A stretch of 64,000 nt of DNA from contig NZ_MKKH01000008.1 in the NCBI RefSeq assembly GCF_001942335.1, positions 1-64,000 on the forward strand, in the 5' to 3' direction. Positions within the stretch are counted from its first letter, which is position 1. Each line of letters starts with the position of its first letter. Positions 30,308 through 39,719 of this stretch are shown in pieces. This DNA comes from Cellulosimicrobium sp. CUA-896. Its GTDB lineage: Bacteria > Actinomycetota > Actinomycetes > Actinomycetales > Cellulomonadaceae. The translations under genes were made by a program, and so were the position numbers. The notes below the pieces were generated by a model, which was not told the origin of the DNA, made no database searches, and saw only the letters and a program-made list of their open reading frames with translations.

Positions 30308-30320
30308 GCAGGAGTCCTGC
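30308..30320. promoter_or_regulatory. 13-bp palindrome upstream of the binding-protein gene
   Basis: GCAGGAGTCCTGC has 6-bp arms around one central base, 56 bp before the binding-protein start. It differs from the palindrome at the ROK regulator, so it may bind another regulator or be chance. Confidence 0.35.
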
Positions 30321-30473
30321 GTTATTCAGGGTGTGCAGGTGCTGCTGCTTCCCGGGACGTCCGTCGGTGCGGCGGACGGCCCGGGCCGTTCCGGGACGGG
30401 TCAGGTGCGGGGTGCGGGCGGGTCCGCGGACGGTCCGCGCCGGTCGGCAGCGGGGTCGCGCGCGCGTCGGTGC

Positions 30474-31634
30474 TCACGACACCCCCAGCTGTCCGGACAG
30501 GACGAGGACGGCGGCCCCGGCCAGGACCACGTCCTCGTCGAGCGTGGCCATCCGCACCTGCAGGCCGCTGCCGATGACCGGCATGGTCCGCTCGCGGACG
30601 GTCTCGAGCGCGGCCTCCCGCAGAGGGCCGTCGAGCAGGTCCGCCGGACCGCTGATCAGCACCTCCGCGAGGTTGAGCGCGCTCACGACAGGCGCCAGGG
30701 CGACCCCCAGCGTCCTGCCGACCGACGCCAGCGCGGCGTCGGCGGCCTCGGTGTCGAGCCCGTCGACCGCGCGCCGGAGCGCCGGGACGGACAGGACGGT
30801 CTCCAGGCAGCCCCGGCGCCCGCAGGCGCAGGGGTCGCCGTGGTCGACGACGGTCACGTGCCCGAGCTCGCCGGCGGCGTCCCCGTGCCCGCGCACGCGG
30901 GCGCCGTCGACCATGATCCCGGCGCCGACGCCCTCGCCCACGGTGAGCACGAGGAGACCGGAGCCGGAGGCACCGCCGAAGGTGAACTCCCCCAGCGCGG
31001 CCGTGTTCGCGTCGTTCGCGACGTGGACAGCGAGCCCGAGCCGGTCGGTGAGGGTCTCGGCGAGCGGGACGTCGTACCAGCGGCGGTTGGGCGCCTCGAC
31101 CACGCGTCCTGCGCTGTCCACGACTCCCGGCGAACCGATGCCCACGCCGATCACGGGCTGGCTGGCGGCGGCGACGAGACCCCGGCAGAAGCGCGTCAGG
31201 AGGTCGACGAGCTCGGTGCCCGTGCGCCCGTCGACGGGCAGGTCGCGCCGCAGGACGAGGTCACCCGTGAGGGTCATGACGGCGCCGCGCACCACCTCGT
31301 CGTCCGTGAGGTCGACGGCGACGACCTGGTACGCGCTCGTGCGCATGCCGACGAGCATCGCGGGCTTGCCGACGCGCTGCCCCGGGCGGACGCCGAGCTC
31401 CTCGACCAGGCCCTCGGCCATGAGCACGGCGACGAGGTCGGAGATCGTCACGCGGGTCAGCGACGTGGCGCGCGCGAGGTCGGCGCGCGACGTCGGCCCC
31501 TCGTGGAAGAGGTGCTGCAGGACGAGCGAGCGGTTGTGCGCCCGCGCGTGCTCGGGGAGCACCTTCGCGGTCGGCCGCAGGCCTGCGCTCAGGCGCCGGC
31601 GTGGTGCCTCGCGTCCCGTCACTGCCGTCGTCAT
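30474..31634 (-). CDS. ROK-family transcriptional regulator
   Basis: The 386-residue repressor-type protein has an N-terminal winged helix (about 42-78: TSRADLARATSLTRVTISDL) and a C-terminal sugar-kinase-like ROK domain with HVANDANTAALGEF and the zinc motif CACGRRGCLE. It probably represses the adjacent transport operon until an amino-sugar phosphate binds. The ATG at 31634 lies beside a strong palindrome that overlaps its promoter, implying autoregulation. The frame is intact. Confidence 0.9.
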   Translation of the reverse strand: MTTAVTGREAPRRRLSAGLRPTAKVLPEHARAHNRSLVLQHLFHEGPTSRADLARATSLTRVTISDLVAVLMAEGLVEELGVRPGQRVGKPAMLVGMRTSAYQVVAVDLTDDEVVRGAVMTLTGDLVLRRDLPVDGRTGTELVDLLTRFCRGLVAAASQPVIGVGIGSPGVVDSAGRVVEAPNRRWYDVPLAETLTDRLGLAVHVANDANTAALGEFTFGGASGSGLLVLTVGEGVGAGIMVDGARVRGHGDAAGELGHVTVVDHGDPCACGRRGCLETVLSVPALRRAVDGLDTEAADAALASVGRTLGVALAPVVSALNLAEVLISGPADLLDGPLREAALETVRERTMPVIGSGLQVRMATLDEDVVLAGAAVLVLSGQLGVS

Positions 31635-31639
31635 GTTTG

Positions 31640-31660
31640 TTAGTGAACTGCCTTTACTAA
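31640..31660. promoter_or_regulatory. Operator-like palindrome and promoter of the ROK regulator
   Basis: TTAGTGAACTGCCTTTACTAA has 7 of 10 symmetric pairs matching. On the coding strand a -35 TTGACA (31671-31666) is followed after 18 bp by TTCACT (31647-31642), so the palindrome covers the -10 and spacer. The region is markedly AT-rich compared with its surroundings. ROK regulators bind similar TTA...TAA sites. Confidence 0.65.
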
Positions 31661-31722
31661 GTCGGTGTCAACCGCCCTCGGACGTCGTGACCGAACCGTT
31701 GCCGGGCAGCAACACGGACGAC

Positions 31723-32601
31723 TCAGGCGCCGTCGGCCGCCCAGCCGCGGGCGCCGGCGTGCTCGACCGACCGCGACGCGACGACCACGGCGCGCTCGAG
31801 CGCCGCCGCGTACGACGCCCCCTGCGCGAGCGCCGCGGCGAAGGCACCGTGCACGACGTCGCCCGCCCCCAGCGTGTCGACGACCCGGCTCGGGACCGGC
31901 ACGGGGACGCTCGACCGGCGCCCGTCGTGCAGCACCTCCACCGGGCCGGGCCCGTGCGTGCGCGCCACGTACCGCGGTCCGAGCGCCGCGACCGCCGCGA
32001 GCACGTCGCCGTCCGCCCCCGGGACCCGGAGGTCCGCCGACACGACGACTGCGTCGCACAGCGCCATCGTCTCCGCGGAGTCCGGCTTCCACGACCCGCC
32101 GTCGAGCACGACCGTGCACCCGGCCTCGCGCGCACGGCGCGCCGCGGGCAGCGCCACGCCGGGCAGGTGCCCGTCGAGCAGGAGCACGTCGCGCGGGCCG
32201 AGCGGCCCGAGCAGCGCGCCGACGTCGACGTCGTCGTCGAGCAGCCCGCCGAGCGCCGTCGCGTTGGTGCTGACGACCGCCCGCTCCCCCGTCCCGGCCG
32301 TCACCAGCACGGTCGAGACCGCAGGCCGGGCCCCCGGCCGGCGCGCCGGCGCCAGGGCGTCGACGAGCTCCACCCCGGCCGCGGCGACGTCCGCGCGCAC
32401 CGCGTCCGCGAGCGGCCCCTCCCCCACGGCGGACACGAGCCGGCTCGGCACCCCGAGCGCCGCGGCCGTCGCGGCCGCGTTCGCCGCGGGCCCGCCGAAC
32501 GTCGCCGCGAGCGACCGCGCGACCACCTTCTCGTCCGGACCGGGCAGGCGGTCGACCACCTGGACGACGTCGAGGGTCAGCAGTCCGCAGCACACGAGCA
32601 C
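31723..32601 (-). CDS. PfkB-family carbohydrate kinase
   Basis: The 292-residue ribokinase-like protein begins CCGLLTLDVVQVVDRLPGPDEK, has GGPAANAAATAAALG (substrate side) and ends with the catalytic DTLGAGDVVHGAFAAAL. The sugar substrate is unknown; with the flanking operon it may act on a hexose or amino sugar. The GTG at 32601 was chosen over an upstream ATG because the family begins at this point. It lies 89 bp upstream of the ROK regulator on the same strand. Confidence 0.85.
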   Translation of the reverse strand: MLVCCGLLTLDVVQVVDRLPGPDEKVVARSLAATFGGPAANAAATAAALGVPSRLVSAVGEGPLADAVRADVAAAGVELVDALAPARRPGARPAVSTVLVTAGTGERAVVSTNATALGGLLDDDVDVGALLGPLGPRDVLLLDGHLPGVALPAARRAREAGCTVVLDGGSWKPDSAETMALCDAVVVSADLRVPGADGDVLAAVAALGPRYVARTHGPGPVEVLHDGRRSSVPVPVPSRVVDTLGAGDVVHGAFAAALAQGASYAAALERAVVVASRSVEHAGARGWAADGA

Positions 32602-32630
32602 GGGCCCATCCTGCCGTGCCACGCGCCGGC

Positions 32631-32663
32631 GGGCGGGTGAACAGACGGCGGGGCGGGTGAACA
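32631..32663. repeat. Two 13-bp direct repeats at 20-bp spacing
   Basis: gggcgggtgaaca occurs at 32631-32643 and 32651-32663, exactly two helical turns apart, between the divergent PfkB and DUF4349 genes. The layout suits a dimeric regulator binding one DNA face. Confidence 0.55.
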
Positions 32664-32761
32664 CCTGTCCAGGTCACGGTCCGCTCACGACCGCGTCACG
32701 ATGCCGCACCGGACAGGCTCCCGGTGCCCGTCCCGAGCGTCCCGCGCCCTACTGTCGCAGC

Positions 32762-33799
32762 GTGCGCACCTCCCGCCGGCTCCCCGCCCTCCTCCTCATG
32801 GCAGCGCTCGGAGCCACCCTCCTGGGGGGCTGCACCGCCGGCACCGGGGACACGGCCGACGACGCGGGGACCGGAGGCGCCGCCGTCGACGGAACCGTGC
32901 GGTCGTCGGACGCGGGGGCCGGCGCCGCGACGGCCGAGGACGCCGACGCCGTCGCGGGACCCGGCTCCGGCATCGCCCGCGGCGACGCGTCGGCGCAGGC
33001 CGCTGCCGACCGCGAGGTCGTGACGACCGGGTCGGCCACCGTCGTGACGGACGACCCCACCGTGGCCGCGGACGCCGTCGTCGACCTCGCCGAGAGCGCG
33101 GGCGGCCACGTCGAGAGCCGCCGCCAGACCCGGGCCGACGGGGACGTGCCGCCGAGCGCCGAGCTCACCGTCCGCGTCCCCGCCGACCGCACGACCGCGA
33201 CCGTGGACGCGCTCGACCAGGTCGGCACCGTCGAGGACCTGTCCGTGGAGGCCGTCGACGTCACCGGCACCGCGCGCGACCTCGACGCCCGCGTCGAGGC
33301 CCTCGCCACGTCCGTCGACCGCCTGCGCGACCTCATGGGCGACGCGACGACGACCGCGGACCTCCTGGAGGCGGAGCAGGAGCTCACCAGCCGGCAGGCC
33401 GAGCTCGAGTCGCTCCAGGCCGAGCGTGCCGCGATCACCGACCGGGTGACGATGTCGACGCTGCACGTCACCCTCGTGCAGGAGGCCCCCGCCGAACGGC
33501 TCGCACCCGGCGGGTTCCTCGGCGGGCTCCAGGACGGGTGGGACGCGCTGCTGGCGACGCTCAACGGGCTCGTCGTCGTGCTCGGCGTGCTCCTGCCCTG
33601 GCTCGTCCTCGCGACCGCCGTCGCGCTCGTCGTGCGCTGGGCGCTGCGACGCTCCCGCCGGGCACCGGGCGGAGCCCCGCCCGCGGGACCCGCACGGCCG
33701 GACGGGGGCCCGGGCACCGGACCGTCCGAGCACGGTGACCCACCCGCCGACGGGAGCGGCCGGGAACCCGCCGTGCTCGCCGGCTCGCGCCACCACTGA
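32762..33799 (+). CDS. DUF4349 lipoprotein with C-terminal membrane segment
   Basis: The 345-residue protein has a lipoprotein signal with lipobox LGGC (Cys24), an Ala/Asp-rich linker, the DUF4349 domain (about 90-265, with a coiled coil at LLEAEQELTSRQAELESLQAERAAI) and one membrane segment near 275-297, then a Pro/Gly tail. The domain is common in Gram-positive cell-envelope proteins but has no assigned function. The GTG at 32762 is 6 nt after TACTGT (leaderless pattern). It is divergent from the PfkB gene. Confidence 0.82.
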   Translation: MRTSRRLPALLLMAALGATLLGGCTAGTGDTADDAGTGGAAVDGTVRSSDAGAGAATAEDADAVAGPGSGIARGDASAQAAADREVVTTGSATVVTDDPTVAADAVVDLAESAGGHVESRRQTRADGDVPPSAELTVRVPADRTTATVDALDQVGTVEDLSVEAVDVTGTARDLDARVEALATSVDRLRDLMGDATTTADLLEAEQELTSRQAELESLQAERAAITDRVTMSTLHVTLVQEAPAERLAPGGFLGGLQDGWDALLATLNGLVVVLGVLLPWLVLATAVALVVRWALRRSRRAPGGAPPAGPARPDGGPGTGPSEHGDPPADGSGREPAVLAGSRHH

Positions 33800-34129
33800 C
33801 CGGCACGTCCACGCGCCCGACCGGTCCCGCCACGCACCGCGCGACGCCCTCGTCCCACATCCTGGTCGACCGGCGTCGCACCGGAGGAAACTTCACCCGA
33901 CCGGACCGCCCTCCCGAACCCGGACAGCACAGGCACAACCGGCGCGCCGCGCCATCGACACCGGATCGTGACCCGTGCGACCGCACGGACCGGCCCGATC
34001 CTGAGCCGGGCGTGGTGACGTCACGGGGCTGGGACACACCCCAGTGCGGAGCGTCGATGCGCCAGGGGGCGACCGCGGGCCGGCCGCGGACGGTACGAGC
34101 ACGCACCTTCCCGATCGACGAGGACTGGC
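33800..34129. other. Gene-free interval
   Basis: No convincing reading frame or RNA gene is visible in these 330 bp. It contains the palindrome GTGACGTCAC at 34015-34024 and, at the right end, the GAGGA ribosome site of the next gene. It is slightly less GC-rich near 33905-33970. Confidence 0.5.
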
Positions 34130-34528
34130 ATGAACACGCTGACGTGGACGACCCTCGACCCCCGGACCTGGCGCGCGCGCTCCACGGCCGGCGACTACCT
34201 CATCCACCGCACCGCCGACGACGGCCCCTGCACGCTCGAAGGCCCCGACCGGGTGTGGCGCTCCCTGCCCGACCTCGAGGTCGCCCAGGAGGTCGCGGCG
34301 CACGCGGAGGAGGTGCGCGACGACGACCACCACCTGCCGCTCTACCGCGTGGTCACCGCGGCCGGCGCACGGTGCGGCGAGACCTTCGGGGCACCCAGCG
34401 ACGACGACGCGCTGCGGATCCTGCGAGCGCGGCGGCGCGCGGGCAACCTCCCGCTGAGCGGGTTCCGGCTCGAGACCGAGCACGGGCGCGCCGCGGGCTC
34501 GTGGCGTAGCGTCGCGGACCTGGACTGA
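34130..34528 (+). CDS. Hypothetical protein
   Basis: The 132-residue soluble protein is not one I recognise. It has no signal or membrane segment; it is rich in Asp, Arg and Trp (MNTLTWTTLDPRTWRARSTA at the start). The ATG at 34130 has GAGGA 6 nt upstream, codon use fits real genes with GC at third positions, and a strong terminator follows, all supporting expression. It is convergent with ssrA. The function is unknown. Confidence 0.6.
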   Translation: MNTLTWTTLDPRTWRARSTAGDYLIHRTADDGPCTLEGPDRVWRSLPDLEVAQEVAAHAEEVRDDDHHLPLYRVVTAAGARCGETFGAPSDDDALRILRARRRAGNLPLSGFRLETEHGRAAGSWRSVADLD

Positions 34529-34557
34529 GCGGGCCGCCCGCCCGGCCCCCGGAACGC

Positions 34558-34596
34558 ACGAGCGCCCGCCGGGCCGTGGGCCGGGCGGGCGCTCGT
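34558..34596. terminator. Bidirectional hairpin terminator
   Basis: A perfect 13-bp stem (34558-34570 with 34584-34596) sits between the hypothetical gene and the 3' end of ssrA, 7 bp from the latter. It can serve both convergent transcripts. Confidence 0.85.
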
Positions 34597-34602
34597 CAGG
34601 GG

Positions 34603-34966
34603 TGGAGGTGCGGGGAATCGAACCCCGGTCCGGTGACGCCGATCGAGGACTTCTCCGGGCGCAGTCTGCTGTCGTTTTTCTCGGCCCCCGCACTCACGCA
34701 GACAAGGTGCGGACGGGCTCAGTCACCGAAGAGTCCCCGCAGCCCCGGTGACGAGGACTGCGAGCAGTGGCTCTCTAGATGACGCCAGGATCCGAGTCGA
34801 GAGCTAGCTCGGGCTGACGGACTTCGGGGCTCGCTCAGGCGGCGAGGGCGAAGTCGGTGCGCTTGTTATCGGCACCTGTAGTTTGCAGACATCGTTAACG
34901 AGATAAGCCTGCATCCTCGGCCCGCTTCTCCTCGAAGCACGACCACCGTCGAAACCGATCACCCCC
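34603..34966 (-). ncRNA. ssrA: tmRNA (SsrA)
   Basis: The tRNA-like ends pair GGGGGTG (5') with CACCTCC (3'), including the G3-U wobble that alanyl-tRNA synthetase reads. The 5' part has the conserved GGTTTCGACGG, and the 3' part has GGTTCGATTCCCC. The open frame at 34873-34835 encodes the tag [12 protein letters not shown], ending in the ClpXP degron ALAA and a TGA stop. Discriminator A is at 34603; a CC follows but the final A is not encoded. Length is 364 nt. SmpB, its partner, is encoded 0.7 kb away. Confidence 0.97.
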
Positions 34967-34992
34967 TGTGCAGTTGTCAAGCACTGCCGATC

Positions 34993-35011
34993 CCGCGGGA
35001 CGAGCCCGCGG
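34993..35011 (-). terminator. Short GC hairpin after the DoxX gene
   Basis: CCGCGGG (34993-34999) pairs with CCCGCGG (35005-35011) around a 5-nt loop. It lies between the DoxX stop and ssrA and may separate the two transcripts. Confidence 0.45.
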
Positions 35012-35117
35012 CGCCTGCAGCGTGACCAGCGTACGGGACCAACGCGAGGGGCCGCACCCGTATTCCGCGGCGTGCTCCGCGGCGCCGCCCGACGCCCTCC
35101 CGCGACGCCCGACGCCG

Positions 35118-35531
35118 CTACTTCTTGCGGCTCAGCACGTCCGCGAGAAGGCCACCGGCGATGCCGAGGAGGAACACGTCCTTCGCCAGGCCGATGCCCT
35201 CGTCGGTCGGGCGGACGCCGTCCTCGCGCGTCATGCCCGGCGTCTTGAGGTACAGGCCCACGAGGCCGGCGGAGAACGCGGCGAGCGCGGGCGCGACGAG
35301 CGCCGTCGGGACGAACGGCGTCACGAGCGCCGCGCCGAGCGCGATCTCCGTCGTGGAGAGCGTCTTCGCGAACTGCTGCGGCTCGACCTCGCCGAGGAAC
35401 GGGTAGGCGCCGGCGGCCATGCCGTGCATGCCCTCCGACGCGTCCTTGTCGGCGCCGCGCTTGCTCAGCCCGGAGTTGAGGATGTACGCCCCGGCGGCGA
35501 GGCGGGGGATGTACTGGCGCAGCTTGACCAT
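35118..35531 (-). CDS. DoxX-family membrane protein
   Basis: The 137-residue protein has about four membrane segments. It starts [24 protein letters not shown] and has a middle part [31 protein letters not shown]. DoxX proteins are linked to thiosulfate or redox balance in other bacteria, but this short actinobacterial type is uncharacterised. The ATG at 35531 is the start that removes a charged, antisense-like extension. It ends in a basic SRKK tail. Confidence 0.75.
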   Translation of the reverse strand: MVKLRQYIPRLAAGAYILNSGLSKRGADKDASEGMHGMAAGAYPFLGEVEPQQFAKTLSTTEIALGAALVTPFVPTALVAPALAAFSAGLVGLYLKTPGMTREDGVRPTDEGIGLAKDVFLLGIAGGLLADVLSRKK

Positions 35532-35647
35532 GCGGGCTCCTGTCGGCGCGGGGACGATCGCCGCACCGTGACGGGCGGCGTGCCACCGACCGTACGACGT
35601 CCCGGGCGAGCCCACCAGCGCGACCCCCCGTGCGCGCGCGGGCCGCG

Positions 35648-36117
35648 TCAGCGCATCTCGCGCTGGCGCATGGCGCGCTGCGCCTCGCGCTGGTCCTGCT
35701 TCTCGCGCAGCGCCTGGCGCTTGTCGTACTCCTTCTTGCCGCGCGCGAGCGCGATCTCGACCTTCGCGCGCCCGTCGAGGAAGTAGAGCTGGAGCGGGAC
35801 GACGGTGTGCCCCTTCTCGCGCGTCTTCGACTCGAGCCGCAGGATCTCCTCCTTGTGCAGCAGGAGCTTGCGCTTGCGGCGCGGGGCGTGGTTGTTCCAG
35901 GTGCCTCGGTGTACTCGGGGATGTGGACGTTCTCGAGCCACGCCTCGCCGCGGTCGACGCCGACGTAGCCGTCGACGAGCGACGCGCGTCCCATCCGCAG
36001 CGCCTTGACCTCGGTGCCGGACAGGACGATCCCCGCCTCGTACACGTCCTCGATCACGTAGTCGTGGCGTGCCTTGCGGTTGCTGGCGACGACCTTGCGG
36101 CCGCTGTCCTTCGCCAT
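35648..36117 (-). CDS. smpB: SsrA-binding protein SmpB (one frame break)
   Basis: SmpB binds tmRNA and brings it to stalled ribosomes. [20 protein letters not shown] at the start and [19 protein letters not shown] with [16 protein letters not shown] later are unmistakable. About 156 residues result when one base is added near 35904, where GAGGGCACC reads GAGGCACC, splitting IPEYTE from GTWNNH. Since smpB is functionally paired with the nearby intact ssrA, the break is almost surely artefact. The ATG has AGGACGAG just upstream. Confidence 0.93.
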
Positions 36118-36274
36118 CTCGTCCTACCGTCCTCGTGGGGTCTCGCGGGTGCTCCGGGCGGCACGCGCGACGTGCCGACCCACCAGGGTACGGCGGCGGG
36201 GCGGAGTCCGGTACGGATTATCCCGGGGGCGAACGTCATCGCTCCTGGCCGGTGCCCGCTCCGGGGCGTGACGG

Positions 36275-37710
36275 TCAGAGCCGCGACATCGGGTTCACCG
36301 TCGAGCCGTTCACGTACACCTCGAAGTGCAGGTGGCACGCGCTCGACGTCCCGGTGTTGCCCGAGTACCCGACGACCTGACCCTTCTGCACCGACTGGCC
36401 GGACGAGACGGCGAAGCGGGACAGGTGGTTGTAGCTCGTCATGACGCTCTGCCCGCCCATGGTGCCGTGGTTGACCAGCACCTGGTTGCCGAGGCCTCCG
36501 TAGCGGCGGGCGAAGAGCACGGTCCCGGACGCCGAGGCGAGGATCGGCGTGCCGCAGTAGGCGCGGAAGTCCGTGCCCGCGTGCAGCCGGTAGATGCCGA
36601 GCGTCGGGTGCAGACGCATGCCGTAGTGCGACGTCACGTGCGGCACGGCCGTCGGGTAGGACAGCCCGCTCGACGTCGGCGGCGGTGCCGGCGGGGGCGC
36701 GGGGTTGCTGCTCCCGCCGCCGCCGCCGCCGCTGCTGCCGCCACCGCCCTGGTTCTGCTGCTGCTCCTGGCGCCGACGCTCCTCCTCCTGGCGCCGGCGC
36801 TCGGCCTCCTCGGCCGCCTTGCGGTCGCGCTCGGCCTGCTGGGCGATGATCGTCTGCAGCTCGGCCTGCAGCGCGGCCTGGTCGCGCTCGTTCTGCTCGA
36901 TGCGGGCGAGCGCGTCGTCCTTGCGGTCCTCGATCGTCGCCTTCTTGGCCTGCTGCTCGACGATGAGGCTCTCCACCTCCGCCTTGCGCTCGACCGCGGC
37001 CTGGCGCGCGGCCTCGGCCTCGACGACGTTCTGGTCGGCCTGCGTCTTGAGGTCGGTGATCGACTCCCGGACGGCCTGGAGCCGGGCCTCGCGGTTGCGC
37101 GCGACGGCCTCGGCCTCCTGGAGGTCCTGGAGCGTGCGGGACTGGCTGCGCGCAGCCGTCGACGAGACCGCGAACTCCTCGATGAACTCCTCGGTGCTCT
37201 GCGCACCCGTGACGATCCCGAGGCTCGACACGTCGCCCGCACCCCGGTAGGCGCTGCGCGCCATCTCGGCGATGCTCGACCGGGCGTCGGCGACCTCGGT
37301 CGCGCCCTGCTCGATCTCCTGGCTGATGGCCGCCTCCTGCCCGAGGGCGTCCTCGAGCCGCTGGGCCAGGAGCTCCGCCTCGCGCTGGGTCCGCTCCACC
37401 TCGGCCTCGCGCCCGCGAGCTCGGCCTGGGCGACAGGCAGCCTCGCCTCGATCTCCTGCAGCTCGACGACGGCCTGCGCGAGCGCCTCGTCGGTGCCCTC
37501 GAGCTCGGCCTCGAGCTGCTCCTGGTTGCCGAGCATCTGCTGCTGGCGCCGCTCCGCCGCGGCACGGCGGTCGTCGATGTCGTCGGCGCTCGCGCCCGCG
37601 ACCGTCCCGGTCACGAGGACGACGGCGGCGAGCACGGCCGCGAGGACACGGCGCGACGAGCGGGCGGCGGTGCGCGCGCCGGGGCGCGCGGGACGGTTCG
37701 CTGAGGTCAT
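36275..37710 (-). CDS. Secreted coiled-coil M23 peptidase, FtsEX partner (one frame break)
   Basis: About 478 residues: a signal peptide (about 20-43), long coiled coils (about 45-295, rich in Glu/Gln/Arg), a Gly/Pro linker and a C-terminal M23 LytM domain with SHYGMRLHP, the zinc-binding HAGTDF and HLHFEVYV. All metal ligands appear present, so it should be an active endopeptidase, unlike some EnvC-type activators. The frame breaks near 37410 (GCGGAGG read as GCGAGG) between AELAGA and EVERTQ. It starts 1 bp after ftsX, matching the known FtsEX-hydrolase partnership (PcsB, EnvC, RipC). Confidence 0.88.
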
Positions 37711-37711
37711 C

Positions 37712-38621
37712 TCACACCCTCGTGTGGCGGTTGAGCGTGACGACCGAGGAGATGGCCGCCAGGAGGAACGCGGCGCCGACGAGGACCGGCGCGATGGTCA
37801 GCACGTCGGACTCGTCGACGTACGCGACCCAGGTCACGGACTGCGACAGCCAGTCGGTGACGAGGTACTTCACCCCGACCCACAGCCCGCCGACGGCGAG
37901 GAGCGCGCCGACGACGGCGGCGATCGCGCCCTCGAGCAGGAACGGGAGCTGGATGAACAGGTTCGAGGCTCCGACGAGCCGCATGATCCCCGTCTCGCGG
38001 CGCCGGCTGAGCGCGGACAGCCGGATGGTCGTCGTGATGAGCAGGACCGCGGCGAGGAGCATGACCGCGGCGAGGCCGGCGGACAGCAGCGACGCCCGGT
38101 TGAGCGCGAGGAACAGGGAGTCGAAGATGCGGCGCTGGTCCTCGACCACCTCGACGCCGGGGCGCCCGTGACGACGTCGTTGACGACCTCGTAGTTCTCG
38201 GGGTTCGTGAGCTTGAGCCGGAACGAGGCCTGCATGTCGTCGACCGTCAGCTGCGTGCCGAGGTAGCCGTCGGGGTAGCGCTCGGAGAACGCGGCGAACG
38301 CGTCGTCCTTCGACTCGAAGTAGACGGTCTCGATCTCGTCGCCGAGCTCGGAGGTGAACACGTCCTCGAGGGCGCCGATCTGCTCGGGCGTCGCCTCGCC
38401 CGCGGCGCACGTCGGTTCGGCGGAGCGTCCGGGCAGAGGAAGACGGAGACCTCGACCTTGTCGTACCAGTCGTCCTTGAGCTTGTCGATCTGCGTCTGCA
38501 GCAGCAGCGAGGCCCCGACGAACGTCAGGGACACGAAGGTCACGAGGACCACGGACACCGTCATGGACAGGTTGCGGCGCAGCCCCTGACCGATCTCCGT
38601 GAGGATGAACTGGAAGCGCAC
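37712..38621 (-). CDS. ftsX: Cell-division ABC transporter-like permease FtsX (two frame breaks)
   Basis: About 303 residues with the FtsX topology: a first membrane segment near 21-43, an extracellular loop ([14 protein letters not shown] to VVEDQRRI) and three C-terminal segments. It transmits ATP hydrolysis by FtsE to the external wall hydrolase. Two missing bases near 38164 and 38426 break the loop region. The GTG at 38621 is chosen because GGAG lies 8 nt upstream; another GTG overlaps the ftsE stop but would abut the ribosome site. Confidence 0.9.
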
Positions 38622-38626
38622 CCCGC

Positions 38627-39543
38627 TCACTCCCCCGTCCGGACGTTCGCCGCGTGGCGGCGGGCGCGCAGCGCGCTCTCGCGGCGCGGCAGGACGGTGG
38701 TCGGCGAGGTCGCGGGGCCGGTTCCCCCCGCGTTCCGGGGCGCTGCGTCCTGGGGCGCTGCGCTCTGGGCCGCCGCGCTCTCGGGCGCGGGGCCGCGCGG
38801 CGCTCGGGCGCACGCGCGGCCGGGGGCGCGACCGACGCGTGCTCACCGGTCGCCGGGGCCTGCGCCCCGTACCCGCCGTGCGCCTGGTCGCGCACGAGCG
38901 TGCCGGTGTCGAGCTCGACGACGCGCTTGCGCATCTGGTCGACGATCTCGTGGTCGTGCGTCGCCATGACGACGGTCGTGCCCGTGCGGTTGATGCGGTC
39001 GAGCAGGCGCATGATGCCGAGCGAGGTCGTGGGGTCGAGGTTCCCGGTGGGCTCGTCCGCCAGGAGGATCGGCGGCCGGTTCACCATGGCGCGGGCGATC
39101 GCCACACGCTGCTGCTCACCGCCCGACAGCTCGTGCGGTCGCCGCTTCTCCTTGCCCGCGAGGCCGACCAGCTCGAGCGTCTCCGGGACGGTGATGGCGA
39201 TCGAGTGGCGCGGCCGGCCGATCACCTGCAGGGCGAACGCGACGTTCTCGAACACCGTCTTGTTGGGCAGCAGCCGGAAGTCCTGGAAGACGACGCCGAT
39301 CTGGCGCCGCAGGTGCGGCACCTTCCAGCTCGACAGCGAACCGAGGTCGCGGCCGGCGACGAACACCTTGCCGCGGGTGGGGCGCTCCTCGCGCAGGATG
39401 AGGTGCAGGCAGGTCGACTTGCCGGAGCCGGAGGCGCCGACGAGGAAGACGAACTCGCCGCGACGGACCTCCAGGGACACATCGTCCACGGCGGGCCTGG
39501 CGCCGCGCGCGTAGACCTTGGTGACGTTCTCGAAGCGGATCAC
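38627..39543 (-). CDS. ftsE: Cell-division ATPase FtsE with long C-terminal tail (one frame break)
   Basis: Walker [10 protein letters not shown] (36-44), [14 protein letters not shown] and [11 protein letters not shown] identify FtsE. The core ends near residue 225 ([16 protein letters not shown]), and a tail of about 80 residues rich in Ala, Pro and Arg follows, ending [17 protein letters not shown]. One base must be missing somewhere in the low-complexity tail (38640-38870), because only then does the frame reach the TGA at 38627-38629 next to ftsX. The GTG at 39543 gives [11 protein letters not shown]. Confidence 0.9.
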
Positions 39544-39719
39544 GACAGGCACAACTCTCGAGTCAGGGAGCGAACCGGGTTCGCTGGACGTTCTCGAGGG
39601 TAGGCACGCGTCGCGGGCCGGATCGGGCGGACACGCCGCACCGGGACGGACCCGGACTGTTGCCCGGGTCACCGTATCTCGGGCGAAACGGGACCAACCA
39701 CCCCGTCACCGCCCGTGTT

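Noticed and set aside
28915-32640. 1241-codon open frame on the + strand
   Set aside because: It is wholly antisense to the sugar transport cluster and has Arg/Val/Asp-rich sequence typical of GC-rich shadow frames; no domain is recognisable.
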